Shown here piece after piece: positions 19,985 through 30,773 of a DNA stretch of 64,000 bases (positions are counted from its first letter, which is position 1; every line of letters begins with the position of its first letter). The translations under genes and the position numbers were made by a program. The notes under the pieces are model-generated. The model was given only the letters and a program-made list of their open reading frames with translations, did no database searches and was not told where the DNA came from. Source of the stretch: Adiantum capillus-veneris (taxonomy: Eukaryota; Streptophyta; Polypodiopsida; Polypodiales; Pteridaceae); the NCBI GenBank assembly GCA_014529385.2, contig CM043966.1, positions 37,238,739-37,302,738 of the forward strand, in the 5' to 3' direction.

Positions 19985-20530
19985 ATTTTTTCTAATGAAG
20001 ACGGAACATATCGTATGTGTGTCAAATAGAGAGCACTAAATAGGATCACTATCAAGAATAGGTTCCCCATTCCACGGGTAGAAGACCTATTTGATAAGCT
20101 ACAAGGGCCCACCTACTTCAATAGGATTGACCTAAAAAGTGGCTATCATCAAATAAAATAGTTGATCAAGACATTGTAAAGACCGCATTTCGCACTACGT
20201 TTGGTCTTTACAAATATATTGTCATGCCTTTTGGCTTGACAAATGCACTAGCCACATTCAACCACTTGATTGTTATTCAGGCCTCACCGAACCTTTATTG
20301 GCGTGTTCTTTGATGATATTATCATCTACTCTAATTCATTAGACGAACAAAAGCAACATCTCCAAGTAGTATTTCAAGTTCTAAGAGACAATAAAATTTA
20401 TGAAAAGTGATTTTTTCTTGCAAGAGATTTAGTATTTATGTCACATTATCTCTCAAGATGGCATCCAAACGGATCCATCAAAGTTAGAGGTAATAAAAGG
20501 ATGGCCTAAACCAAGGAATATTCATGAACT
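19985..20530 (+). pseudogene. Gypsy-1 retrotransposon, 3' fragment: reverse transcriptase core
   Basis: Translates in pieces as [45 protein letters not shown], then one frame over [22 protein letters not shown] and [12 protein letters not shown]. The last includes the FDD catalytic motif in place of YxDD. In-frame stops (TAG at MCVK-stop and HQIK-stop) and frameshifts make it dead. It ends abruptly near 20,530 before a poly-G run. It fits as the continuation of the RT that breaks off at about 10,440. Confidence 0.75.
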
Positions 20531-20573
20531 AAGCGAGTTGTTGGATAATGGAGGAGAGGGAGAGGGTGGTGCT

Positions 20574-20605
<32 letters not shown>
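20574..20605. repeat. Poly-G run, 32 bases
   Basis: Uninterrupted G tract immediately after the gypsy-1 RT fragment. About 160 bases of unremarkable sequence separate it from gypsy-2. Confidence 0.9.
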
Positions 20606-20767
20606 CTGTGTGGGCGCTAGGTTAATGGAAGGGGGGGTGAAGCAATGCAGAGAAAAAAACATTTTTATTTAGTTTTTATTATTAAGCTCTCCTCAATGGG
20701 ATTTTTTCCCACGTCCATGGATCCAAAAGCCAACCGTCATTAGCCTCCCCTTTCTGGCTAGAGGCAT

Positions 20768-21193
20768 TCATGCCTCTAGCCCTGCTTCTGATTTTCTAGC
20801 AACGGAGTTCGAGGGTTCTCCCTCCTCTAGAATATCTACCATGAACTTTGGATCAAATCTTAAGAAGTACTTTTTGAGCCTCCATCCATTGAGTTTGGTC
20901 TTGTGAATTTGACCATCTGCTTCCATCAGCTTGTAGCTACCATTGGCGTATAGCTTTTTGACGATGAATGGCCCCTCCCATTTGGGCTGAAAATTCTTAT
21001 CTTTCCTAGTGTCAAATCTGTTTTCGTATCTCAATCCTAACATGCCTTTCTTCAGACCCTTTTCCTTAGCCCTTGGCTGAATGTGAGTCGGCGTCGTTTT
21101 GCTTGCATTGTATAGTAGTTGATCGCATCTTCCCTGTCTAGTTGAAGCCTTTCTAGATCCAAGATGTGGTTGCGGAGATGAGCAATTGAGCAC
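20768..21193 (-). pseudogene. Gypsy-2 integrase C-terminal region
   Basis: Contains LRYENRFDTRKDKNFQPKW, EGPFIVKKLYANGSYKL and LNGWRLKKYF. This is the GPF/I-V...Y.L...G....I N.w.LK pattern found at the C-terminus of Ty3/gypsy integrases, acting in target DNA binding. No chromodomain is seen. The end at 20768 is close to the expected 3' end of the internal region. Confidence 0.7.
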
Positions 21194-21379
21194 TGTAACT
21201 AACTAGCCATGACTCACAAGCTAGCTATCTATACCTCAATGGGTAGAATGGCCTCTTTACCATATACCATATGGAAAGGGGGTAAACCTAGTGAAGTTCG
21301 AAATGTCGTGTGGTAGGCCCAAAGAACGGCCATGAGATGCTTGTCCGAATCACTTGTGTGGTTATTCACCTACTTTTAG

Positions 21380-22075
21380 ATGATCTTACAGATCATGCGG
21401 TTTACCTTTTCTACTAGACCATTGCAATGTGGATAGTATGGAGCGGAGTGTCAGCGTGTGATACCCAGCTTTTTCATTAGTTCTCCCATCAAGTTGCCTC
21501 TAAAACCTGGCCCTCTATCAGATATTATCTCTAGAGGTGTGCCAAAGCGGCAACAAATGTGCTTAAATATGAACTTCACCACTTCTTGGGCGGTAATGCG
21601 TGTGGGGGCTGCTGCTTCCATCCATTGGGTCATGTAGTCCACACCAACTAGAATGTACAGTTTACCCGATTGGGCCCTTGGTAAAGGACCAATTGCATCT
21701 ATCCCCCACTTCTCAAATGGGCAATATAAAATGATAGGAGTCTGTGGCTCATAGGTTAGTGTCTGATCACTGGATACTTGACAAGCTCTACATGTTTTAA
21801 ACCAATGATGCACATCCCTGTTTAGACTAGGCCAAGAGAATCCTTCCTATAGAATCTTCTTACTAGTTATATCTAGAGAAAAGTGGCCACTGCAAACACC
21901 ATCATGGAAACTTGAGATCACCTCTGTGATTTCAATGGAGATTGGCACTCGCCTAAGGATCTGGTCTTTGCCCTTGTAGTACAAGGTGATGTTTATAAGG
22001 AGGTATCTTGTTGCCTTTCGGACAAGCCATTGTTTCGGGCCCTTTTTTACCCTTGAGGACATTCTCTTGTATCTA
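21380..22075 (-). pseudogene. Gypsy-2 integrase N-terminal and catalytic core
   Basis: The zinc-binding module reads HDGVCSGHFSLDITSKKIL...WFKTCRACQVS (HHCC). The core has FEKWGIDAIGPLPRAQSG with the first catalytic Asp, YILVGVDYMTQWMEA, and IISDRGPGFRGN with the second Asp. The Glu region lies across a break near 21,450. Two frames are involved and a stop separates the zinc module from the core. The enzyme would insert cDNA into chromatin. This copy is inactive. Confidence 0.8.
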
Positions 22076-22217
22076 AGAAGCTGATGATATCAGGCATATC
22101 ATCGCTACCTTGGAAGAGGGACAGATTCAGTTTGATAGCTCCTATGGGAACATCTTGTATTCTCTCCTTGGTTAGAGCATCTGCTTCTTGATTTTCTACC
22201 CTAGGGACATGAAATAA

Positions 22218-22600
22218 CTACACTGCTTCAAACTTTCTTAAAAGATCCTTAGCTTGGCATAATTGGCCAAGCAAAACCTGATTCTTACAAACCCAAGTGC
22301 CATTTATTTGCTTAATCAAGAGCATAGCATCGCCAAACACATTTAGGGGCTGAACCCCTTGCAAAACACATTGTTCTAATCCAAGAATTAGGGCCGTGTA
22401 CTTTGCTTCGTTGTTGGAGTGGGAGTGTAGCACCTGCCCAATAGAGAATACCTTTTCCTTTTTCTCATTGAAAATGAAGATGCAAATTGCAGCCTGGTCC
22501 ATTGTTCTTTGTAAGCTCCATCAAAGAAAAGAGAGTGAGATCCTTCTAGCTTAGGAATTTCCACCATTGGTGTAATCGAACTCTTGTAATCTAACGAGCC
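22218..22600 (-). pseudogene. Gypsy-2 second (archaeal-type) RNase H domain
   Basis: Frame 1 holds LFFDGAYKE with the first Asp. Frame 2 holds NNEAKYTALILGLE with Glu and LNVFGDAMLLIKQINGTW with the second Asp. This is the aRNH pattern found downstream of the normal RNase H in plant Tat-lineage (Ogre/Retand-type) gypsy elements. It would remove RNA from the RNA:DNA hybrid. A frameshift near 22,505 splits the domain. Confidence 0.75.
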
Positions 22601-23885
22601 ACTTAGAGATTCTAGATGAAACATCCATGTGTTGCATTACACACGGAAAGACTTCTTCCATTGTTAGAATTACAAAGGTTCTAGCCAATAGATAAGAGCG
22701 GAACTTTGTAGGGGCAAACATCAATGCAAGCACCATGTGCTCTACCGTGGTGAATCCCTTTCCCGATGGGGTCATGACACAACTAGACAAGTAGATAGAA
22801 CGCATGAAAGAGGTTTGGTGGTCCTTCTGCATTAGTACGGCCCCAAGTGTATCACTTCCTACACTGGGGTTAACATAAAATGGCTCGTCCCATCTAGGGG
22901 GTGCAATGATGGGAAGTGAGGCCAACATCTGTTTCACTTCGCTAAACTGTTGGTCATTTTCTTCACTCCATAGGAAGACATCTCTATGGGTGACTTGTTG
23001 TAAAGGGAGAACCACTTGAGAGAGCAAGTGAATGAACCTTCTCAAATACCTTACCTTCTGAAGAAAATAGACCAATTGCTTAGCTGTTGTGGGTGATGAT
23101 AAAGACACTAAAGCTTGAACCTTGCTTGGGTCAGCCTCAATTCCTTTGGCTGAAATTACATGGCCAAGAAGAGTGACATGATTTCACTAATGTGACACTT
23201 ATATGTTAAGTTGGATACCCAAGGTTTGCAGCCTAGCTAGGCCATCATAGACCTTTCTCAAATGGAGGGAGTGAGAACTGTAGACACAAAAATCATCTAT
23301 GAAAACCCGTATTGACTTACCAAAGTATGGCTAGAAGACAAAAGTTACATAGCATTGGAATGTGTCCGGAGTGTTGTTGAGGCCAAAAGGCATCACTCTG
23401 TAAGCAAAACATCCCCATGGTGTTATGAAGCTTGTCTTTCTCTGATCTTCTTTTGCAATGCTAATCTGGAAGTAGCCCGAGTAGCCACCACATACTGTGT
23501 AGCGCTCATGACCTGCTACCTCATTGAGAAACTGATCTTGGAATGGCAGGGAAAAATGATCCCTCCTTGTTGCTGCATTGAGAGGTTTGTAGTCTACACA
23601 AACCCTCCACTTACCTTTCTTCTTTGGTGTGACCACCACTAGAGAGACCCACTCCGAGTCTTCTGCGGGGTAAATGAAACCTGCCTGTGGCAAATTCCTT
23701 ACCTCTTTGAACAATGCCTCTTGCTGAAGTACCCAAGCCTTCTGAGCTTTTTCACTATAGGCTTCCTTCCTTCCTTGAGTCTTATGCATATTGCACCACT
23801 GTGATGCTTGTGATCTTGTCATGACCATCAATGAAAAGTGTGGTGAAGTTATCGAGCATAGAGATGTATTCTTCTCTCTCTTCAC
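22551..23885 (-). pseudogene. Gypsy-2 reverse transcriptase and first RNase H
   Basis: RT: VRNLPQAGFIYPAEDSEWVS, VVVTPKKKGKWRVCVDYKPL, FITPWGCFAYRVMPFGLNN, a stop near 23331, then a degraded DDFCVYS just downstream. RNase H (23108-22551): LSSPTTAKQLVYFLQKVRYL, FLWSEENDQQFSEVKQML, DTLGAVLMQKD and TTVEHMVLALMFAPTKFR. Together they copy element RNA into DNA. Stops and shifts show decay. Confidence 0.85.
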
Positions 23886-23987
23886 TAGCTAACTCATTGG
23901 AGAGCAAATGGTGTAACTTACTTGTATCCACCAAGGGCTGCGTACTTGATGGTCCCTCTTGGTGCTTGATGGTGCTTCTAGATTGTG

Positions 23988-24500
23988 TCAATCTCTTTGG
24001 ATCTCTGAGGATGACTCCATCACTTCAATGCTACTATCACTCTCTTTACTTGTTTTCGTCTCTTTTCCCAAGGTGGTCAAAGAATCAATGGTGAATTTAT
24101 CTTCCGATGCCTCCAAGATCATGTTACGTTGCTTCCTAGTCTTCATGTCATAGAATATGGGCTTTCCCTTAGCATCCTTCATCTGGATCATTCCGATCAT
24201 CCAATCCTGCTTTGCCTCCATTGCCATGAGCCATGGCCTTCCAAGAATGATAGGGTAGCCCTCCCCTTTGTGTGGCATGACAAAAATGTCTACCTCCACT
24301 TCTGTGTTGAATGCCTTCATCTTGACTGCATTCACAATGCCTACGCATTTCACTTTGACGTTATTTACCATTTTAGCTCGGCAGGGTGCCGGCCTACTTA
24401 CCTCTAGGCCTAGATAGTGCATCATTTTTTTACTCATGACGCATGTTTATGCATCACCATCTATGTAGATGTTTGAGATGCATTGCCCCTTGATGTGGGC
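23988..24500 (-). pseudogene. Gypsy-2 aspartic protease region
   Basis: NIYIDGDA followed across a stop by MSKKMMHYLGLEVSRP, and later YPIILGRPWLMAMEAKQDW, which is the ILGRPWL flap-side motif typical of gypsy proteases. The active-site motif reads DGDA. A serine/acidic linker follows (SKESDSSIEVMESSS) before RT. Confidence 0.65.
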
Positions 24501-25909
24501 ATTCATGATGGGCAGGATATTGTCTAGATTCCTCCCAGAGATAGCCCCAGCTATCCTTGGTCTTGACTTTCTAGTACTTACCATCTTCGTCCATTGCCTC
24601 CTCATCCTTGGTGCAAGATGGAGTAATTGGGGCCAGGTTATTTTCATACCTTGCATCAGAACATCTTGAACTACGTCATATGATTTAGCATACTCGCCCA
24701 ACAAAAAATCCTCGATGTCGATCTTCCGCCGAGGCTTAGGCACATGCTTGCTAGACTCTCCTTTTCTTTTCATCTTTTTCTCCCATTGAGAGGCCTCTTC
24801 GTGCCTGGCAGGCTTCACTCCCATGGCATCCACTTCTTCTACTTATCCTTTTTCTTTGTCCTTCTCTTTGACGCGCTCTTCTACCTTCACCTTTCCTTTA
24901 GCTTCAAGACTGATGACACTCATTGCTTGGTTTTGAGTAGGTGCTGGAGGTAGCGGTGGAATGAGAGGTTGAGGTGGTGTTGGTGGTGGTTGTACGGGCG
25001 GTCAAAGGGTTTGGACCGGTGTAATCGGCTCTGGTTGCATGGACGGTGGTGGCCTCACCCTCGGTGGAGAAATCTGATTCTCCCTTATTCCTCTATTGAA
25101 GTTCTACCTTCTTGGATGAGGACAGTAGTACATGCCATGACCGTCCTCTCCACAGTTCTAACAATGGTAGTCTTGATTTTGTCTTCACTGCCCTCTTCCT
25201 TGCTCTGGATTTCTGGCGGGTGCATGCACTTGCTGCACGAGATGTACTGAAAGATGCTCTAGCTGGTTGGTGATTCGGTTGAGCAGGTCTTGTTGATCTT
25301 CAGCCGGTTCCTGCGGTTGATTCCTCTGGACGACTGCTGTAGGTGCGGCTAGGTGTGGTTGGGCCCTACCCGGTTCCTCTTCCTCGGTAGTTCTAGCTTG
25401 TAGATGCAATTTATTATCTTTAAGTTGGACTACTTCAACTGCTACCTCATACGTAGCAGGAAACCTTCCCTTCACCTTCTCTTTAAGAATTGGCCATAAC
25501 CCAACCACAGACCGATCTTTCTTTAGAAAACTAGGTGCCCCTTTGCCCTCCCTCAATGATGCAACATCGTCCCCATAGATCCACGAACTTTGATTCATAT
25601 GCTGTATATTCAACCATACTTCCTTGCTTCAACTCCATCAGTAATTGCCACAATTTCTCCGATGTGGTGCCTTCTCCAAAGCGTCTTAGAAATGCTGCTC
25701 TTAGTAGGTCCCACCTCTCCTTGGTGGCTTGCACGAAGGCGTTGTACCATGATCTTTACTTCCACTTTCATTAATAGTGGAAAAATATGCAGACGTGAAG
25801 CATCATCATCCCTTCCAGAGATGACACATGCTATTTTAAGATTATCCAAGAAATTCAAAGCACTTTCCCCCACCTTACTCATGAAGGTTGGGAAGGAAAC
25901 ATTTTCCAT
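24447..25909 (-). pseudogene. Gypsy-2 Gag with zinc knuckle
   Basis: Gag core in two frames: MSKVGESALNFLDNLKIAC and ERWDLLRAAFLRRFGEGTTS, WQLLMELKQGSMVEYTAYES, VDLWGRCCIIEGG. A Q/E/P-rich spacer follows. At about 25,112-25,175 a zinc knuckle reads HC-stop-NCGEDGHGMYYC, a CX2CX4HX4C motif with a stop in place of the residue after the first Cys. The region 24,850-25,110 is Pro/Gly/Val-rich low-complexity sequence. The stretch 25,910-26,237 shows no coding signal. I did not find flanking LTRs. Confidence 0.75.
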
Positions 25910-26237
25910 TGCAAAACACGATTTTCAAACTCTTTTTTTTTCTTAAATACAAGTGACTTAGCGGCTTATAGCGGCTTTCTTACAAGGTTGGGTGAATAGA
26001 TCAAAACAGAATGAAAATTGAAACATTAAAGGAGTGACAGTAATCCAACACGGGGAGGATAATGGGGTTTGGGAAGCTAAGGATCTCCCGTAGCACCTCA
26101 TCACCAAATAAGAACACAATCTTCTACTGATAAAAGATCTTCCTATCTACATATATATGTATGTGCATGTGTTGTAGAAACCTAAATGGAAAAGTGGGTG
26201 ATCCGTTATCCATGATGCACAGAGTGTAGGTACTCAC

Positions 26238-26715
26238 TTATACCCTTACCATGCTGGTGTTGACAAGTTGGCACATCCACAGGAGGTCATCGCCCTTCAT
26301 AGGCTCCACCTTCCCTTCATTGCTCAGCACGTATGGAGTGATGTCGAAGTGTTTGACCACTCCTAACCTTTTAGCTAGCAACAATTGCAAGTAGTTACCA
26401 TAATCAGCTCGTTGCATGAATTCCACACCATTTAATTGTAGCTCATCTCCGGTCCACTGTGTTTCAAAGTTGATGGCACTCATTGATAGAGTACGATGGG
26501 CAACGGCAATGAGAGCAGTCTGCTGCACTCTCTCTGGTGGCTCTTGATTTACAATTAGAATGAGAGCTATAAGATGGAGAACTTACTTCCTGGATGTTGG
26601 TGACGGTGTACTTCGGCAGCAGCACTTTGATGAAAGCTGTAAGTGCTTCTTCAATTTCTTCCTCCTCCGTTCTCCAATTGGAGAATTCCCGCAGCCACTC
26701 GTCCATGATCGACAA
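26238..26715 (-). CDS. Unrecognised spliced reading frame
   Basis: ATG-like start near 26715 (MSIMDEWLREFSNWRTEEEE), then FIKVLLPKYTVTNIQE, a GTAAGT donor near 26590, and a second exon with TALIAVAHRTLSMSAINFETQW and YLQLLLAKRLGVVKHFDITP, ending near 26,245 at a GTAAGG donor. The consistent donors and absence of stops suggest real exons of a gene whose other parts are not visible. No family is recognised. It may belong to an older transposon or a captured host fragment. Confidence 0.4.
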
Positions 26716-26944
26716 CCTGCGTCATTTTAAGCATTGTAAATTGAAGGGTTCCAAGAAGCCCTCCTCTGTGGGGGAACCAAATGACAAGTGCAAGCGCAAA
26801 CCAGACCCCAGCGGCCTCTAGCTAGGATCGTGCACGTTGAGCTCGTCATGGGGAGTGAACAGGGCACACCACCTAGCTTTGAGCAGCTAGGACGCGAACA
26901 TCAGCGATTCAAATAATACTAGGACAACACACCGCACACGCGCG

Positions 26945-27298
<354 letters not shown>

Positions 27299-27300
<2 letters not shown>

Positions 27301-27877
27301 CCTTGCCGCACTGTCGAAGCAAGGGACTTGCCGATACACCGTGTGCGAGCCACAAATGGCTCCAAGCACACAACAAGACTAATCTAGCAAGCTCAAAAGA
27401 GTGCAATGGTGTGTCACTCAACGCTCTATGCTCCTACCGTGGAGGATTCCTCGCCGCGATGAAGAAGAAGCTGCAGTCGTGCCGCGCTCAACCGCTTCGC
27501 CTCCGTCGTGCCTTCGTAATGCTCGATCGCACACACACTCTCCCTCTCTCTCTCTCACACATACACACACACACGAGGAGGTGAAGAAGAAGAAGATGGA
27601 GATGGAGATGGAGCAAGAGCACTCTTCTATTGCACAAATGAGAGAATAAGTGAATTTTAGGTTTAGTTGGCTTTTATATGAGCTCACCCCATTCACACTT
27701 GGGCGCCCATGCTTAGCCAACTAATCCCTTGAATGTCCCAGTTAGAGTGCGCCTCTCATCGGCGATCATTCTTACCCTTTTCCTATTGGTCCAACAAGCC
27801 CGGTACCTGACTCTACCAAATACATAATACATGTCCGTCGTAGGTGATGGGGTATCCGTGAGCCGTGAGGGTTAACA
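27299..27877 (-). repeat. Gypsy-3 left LTR (3' LTR)
   Basis: Matches 40,538-41,118 almost base for base (CTCCTTGCCGCACTG...GTGAGGGTTAACA), with a few substitutions and short indels in the CTCTCT/CACACA stretch. Its outer six bases (TGTGCG in the other LTR) are missing and replaced by GAGAGA from the adjoining microsatellite. The inner end on the minus strand is TGTTAACC. Confidence 0.93.
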
Positions 27878-27890
27878 TGCCCCCCTTCCT
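27878..27890 (-). promoter_or_regulatory. Gypsy-3 polypurine tract
   Basis: On the minus strand AGGAAGGGGGGCA immediately precedes the LTR start TGTTAACC, the expected place for the plus-strand primer. Confidence 0.85.
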
Positions 27891-29252
27891 GATGTAGATT
27901 CCGTCCTCGGAAGCTATTTGAGTTGAACCTCGTTCGTCGAGGTGGAAGAGAATTTGAGATGAATGTCCTTAGCCTTCTTCAGTCACAGCAAAATCAAACA
28001 ACATTGGCACAGTAATTGCATTCTCATAAGTGAGTAAAAAGCATATGCAGTTTTAGGTAGACAAATTGATTGGTAAAAGAATTTCAAACAATTTGTCAGC
28101 AATGAACATTAAATTGCAATGTAATCAAATGCATAAACATATGTAAAGGTAAAAAATTAAACAAGTCTGGGGTCGCTAATTTGACGGTCGAAAGGCACTA
28201 GAGATCGAATATTAATACCATGGGTAAGCTTCTTAATTTTCTGTGGTCAATTAAGTTGTTTAATTGCGAGAGCCAAGTATTCATGTTCGAGGGCTGACTA
28301 GAGGCTATATCTAGAAGACCTTATAGTTAAGCTACCATAAAAGGAATTTCTCATGAAATCATCGCCTAACTGATAACTTTTTCTTTGACCCCCCAAAGTC
28401 CTTTCACAGTGATTCAATTTTGATGTGTGTGCTTATTTTGTATGCCTTGGGTTTTTTGCTTTTCAAGGAAAAGCGCCCACACTGGGAACCTCTAGGGCTC
28501 TAGTACCATAGGCAATACATGTGAATGAAGTACCATATCAAGCTGAGATTTCTCTTCCAGCTTAAGATGATACAGTGTGGCACTTTGATTTTTTGTTTGT
28601 TCATTTTCAGCATTTTAATTTTGTAACTTTGGGGGGTCATATAACACTGATACACCTCCCTAGGCTCATCACACTAGTAAACTCCCTTTATAATACTTAA
28701 GCGAAAGGTCAATAGGGTCAAGCCCACTAGAAAGCCCTAGTACATTTCACGCAATGCTGCCTAAATCGGATTAAGAACCTAAGTAACCATTGATTATTAG
28801 GAAGGCATTCCCCATGCTATTAAGAGAAGATTTCTAACACCTAACTTGGTCAAACTAGCTTAGTCGGAGTGCTTGATTTTTAAACATGGACAAGTGATTA
28901 TGACAAAAAATTACATTGAATTAAATGTTTGATACTAAACAAATGCGGTGAATATTAGGCTACCAATCACAATTAAAGCTGACAATCATAGATGCAAAAA
29001 AGATAAGGGGCAATGCTAATGGACAAGAAACACCTATTTGTGTCGATGGTCGCGCTTGATTTGAAGAGTGAGTCGAGATAAAGATTCCATGAAGGTCCAA
29101 ATCCTACCAATAGCAACACGCTCCTGTACACACTAGGAAACAAAAGGAATACCTCCAGGAGGCACATTAGTGGAAAAAGGTACCAACACTTATTGAACAC
29201 AACAAAAAACATAAGGAACCCTAACCTAATTATTTGCACTCCCCCTAGAGAG
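27891..29252. other. Gypsy-3 3' non-coding spacer
   Basis: About 1.36 kb of AT-rich sequence between the accessory ORF and PPT. No convincing coding frame, hairpin or repeat was seen. Confidence 0.6.
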
Positions 29253-29675
29253 TCAAGGGAATAGGATATTGTAGAGGTTGGGGGGAAACCCTAAGGCTAA
29301 ACCCCTATCCTCGTCGTCGAGATAAACAAAGTCATCATCCATGAGACCATATGTGCCATCCGTGTAGTCGTGTAAATTTTCTTCTTCATCATAGGTGCCC
29401 ATGTTTACTAAGAAGGTCACTAGACGCCTATAGTCATCTTGGTCAAAAGGGTAGGCTTGTGCAATGGGAGAAACGCTCTCTACTAAGTATGGATCAGACG
29501 TGGTCAAGAGACGTATCAGCCATTCTAACTCCTCAAAATTCCTCTCACATGCTAGCGTACCTATCAAATCCCATTCACATGCAAGCACTGGAAAGACCAT
29601 GTGAAATATTTGTGAAAAGTAACGAGGGTACCTCTCACCCAAGGCAGGAGTGGATGACTCTAGCGTACTAGCCAT
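29253..29675 (-). CDS. Gypsy-3 accessory ORF after pol, unknown function
   Basis: ATG at 29675 begins MASTLESSTPALGERYPRYF. About 140 residues, with FEELEWLIRLLTTSDPYL, DQDDYRRLVTFLVNMGTYDE and a very acidic C-terminal region (DDDFVYLDDEDRG). No signal peptide or membrane segment is evident. It lies on the element strand between the polyprotein and the 3' LTR, like the extra ORFs of some plant Tat/Athila elements, to which I cannot match it. A TATA-like box lies about 140 bases upstream. Confidence 0.55.
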   Translation of the reverse strand: MASTLESSTPALGERYPRYFSQIFHMVFPVLACEWDLIGTLACERNFEELEWLIRLLTTSDPYLVESVSPIAQAYPFDQDDYRRLVTFLVNMGTYDEEENLHDYTDGTYGLMDDDFVYLDDEDRGLALGFPPNLYNILFP

Positions 29676-29810
29676 ATCTGTACACGCAAATAGATGATGG
29701 TTAGAGTGCAAATATTACAAGGGTCGTGTTCTTGTGCATAATTTGTTTTTATGATTTGTGTTATGGCTCTTGCTCTTTTACTTTTTTATCTTGTTTTTGT
29801 GAGTATAAGG

Positions 29811-29821
29811 CTTTATATATA
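29811..29821 (-). promoter_or_regulatory. TATA-like box for the accessory ORF
   Basis: Minus-strand TATATATAAAG lies about 140 bases upstream of the ATG at 29675, inside the gap after the polyprotein. It could drive a subgenomic transcript. Confidence 0.4.
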
Positions 29822-29921
29822 CATTCCCTAAGATTGGAGATTAAGAGGTCAGGGAGAAAGGTTGAGAGGGAAGCAAGTGAATAATGGATGTCCACAAACA
29901 CTCCCCCCTTCCTTGGGTAGA

Positions 29922-30770
29922 TCAAACTGTTTGAAATGATGTCGTCACCCTTTGAAACCAATTGTTCCAGTTGGTAATAGGTGAGGATTTTTGCCAGTAG
30001 TTTTCCATTACCCTGGGTGCCTCGTCAAGTTGCAAGGGTGGTAAGGTACTCTCCCAGGATCGAACTTGAAGTGGTTCATCAGGTGATTCTTGAACACTGG
30101 GAGGTGTGGATTCTTTTGTAGCTTCATGGAGGTCCCCTACTATAGATGGAGGCTGTGTAGAAGCTTTTACCTCTATGGATGTATTACATGAGGAGCTAGA
30201 AGCTTCATGGAACTCCCCCCTTCCTGAGCTAGGTGGAATAAATTGGTTTTGCCTTGGAGCCCAAACTAGCTCTGGACTAGGTGTGTAGCATTCTGTGATC
30301 TTTCCCTTCCCACGGTCCGCCATTGGCTTTAACGTTACACTGTTTGACTCATATGGGTTTGTTGTCGATAGGGAAGGACACATTTTACGTTTAGGTACCC
30401 AAATTTTCTCATTTCCATCATAGTAGCCTTGGGCTTCTAATAGTTGTTTTGGAATCCATCGTGATTTGGTCTTGACTCTCCTAGGGCGCGCTCTTGGTTT
30501 TCCCAGGAAATTTTTTCTTGGAATGGATGGGAGGGTTGAGGTAGTTGGAAGTAAGGCCTTGGGGACCCATTGATATGTACTCTTAGGTCGTGGATGAGTA
30601 CTTGCAATATTACTGCTTGCTGCAACTACAAGTGTTGAAGTGCTAGGTTCATGGGTAGCTGGCAAAGACGAGTTAACCACCTTGGCTTGTGAATGTTGGC
30701 TATCCTTCAACTTTGCTAGAGTTTGCAACGTAGGTGACTTTGCTTGAATGATAGGGGTAAGAGTCGGTGG
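29922..30770 (-). pseudogene. Gypsy-3 polyprotein C-terminal tail with repeated W-x-P-K/R motifs
   Basis: In frame with the upstream protease after one TGA at about 30,771-30,773. Roughly 280 residues, rich in Ser, Pro, Thr and Lys, with four spaced motifs: YQWVPKALLP, SRWIPKQLL, KIWVPKRKM and LVWAPRQNQ. A basic stretch (GKPRARPRRVKTKSRW) lies among them. Function unknown; RNA or protein binding is possible. It ends with TAG or TGA at 29,922. Confidence 0.6.
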
Positions 30771-30773
30771 TCA

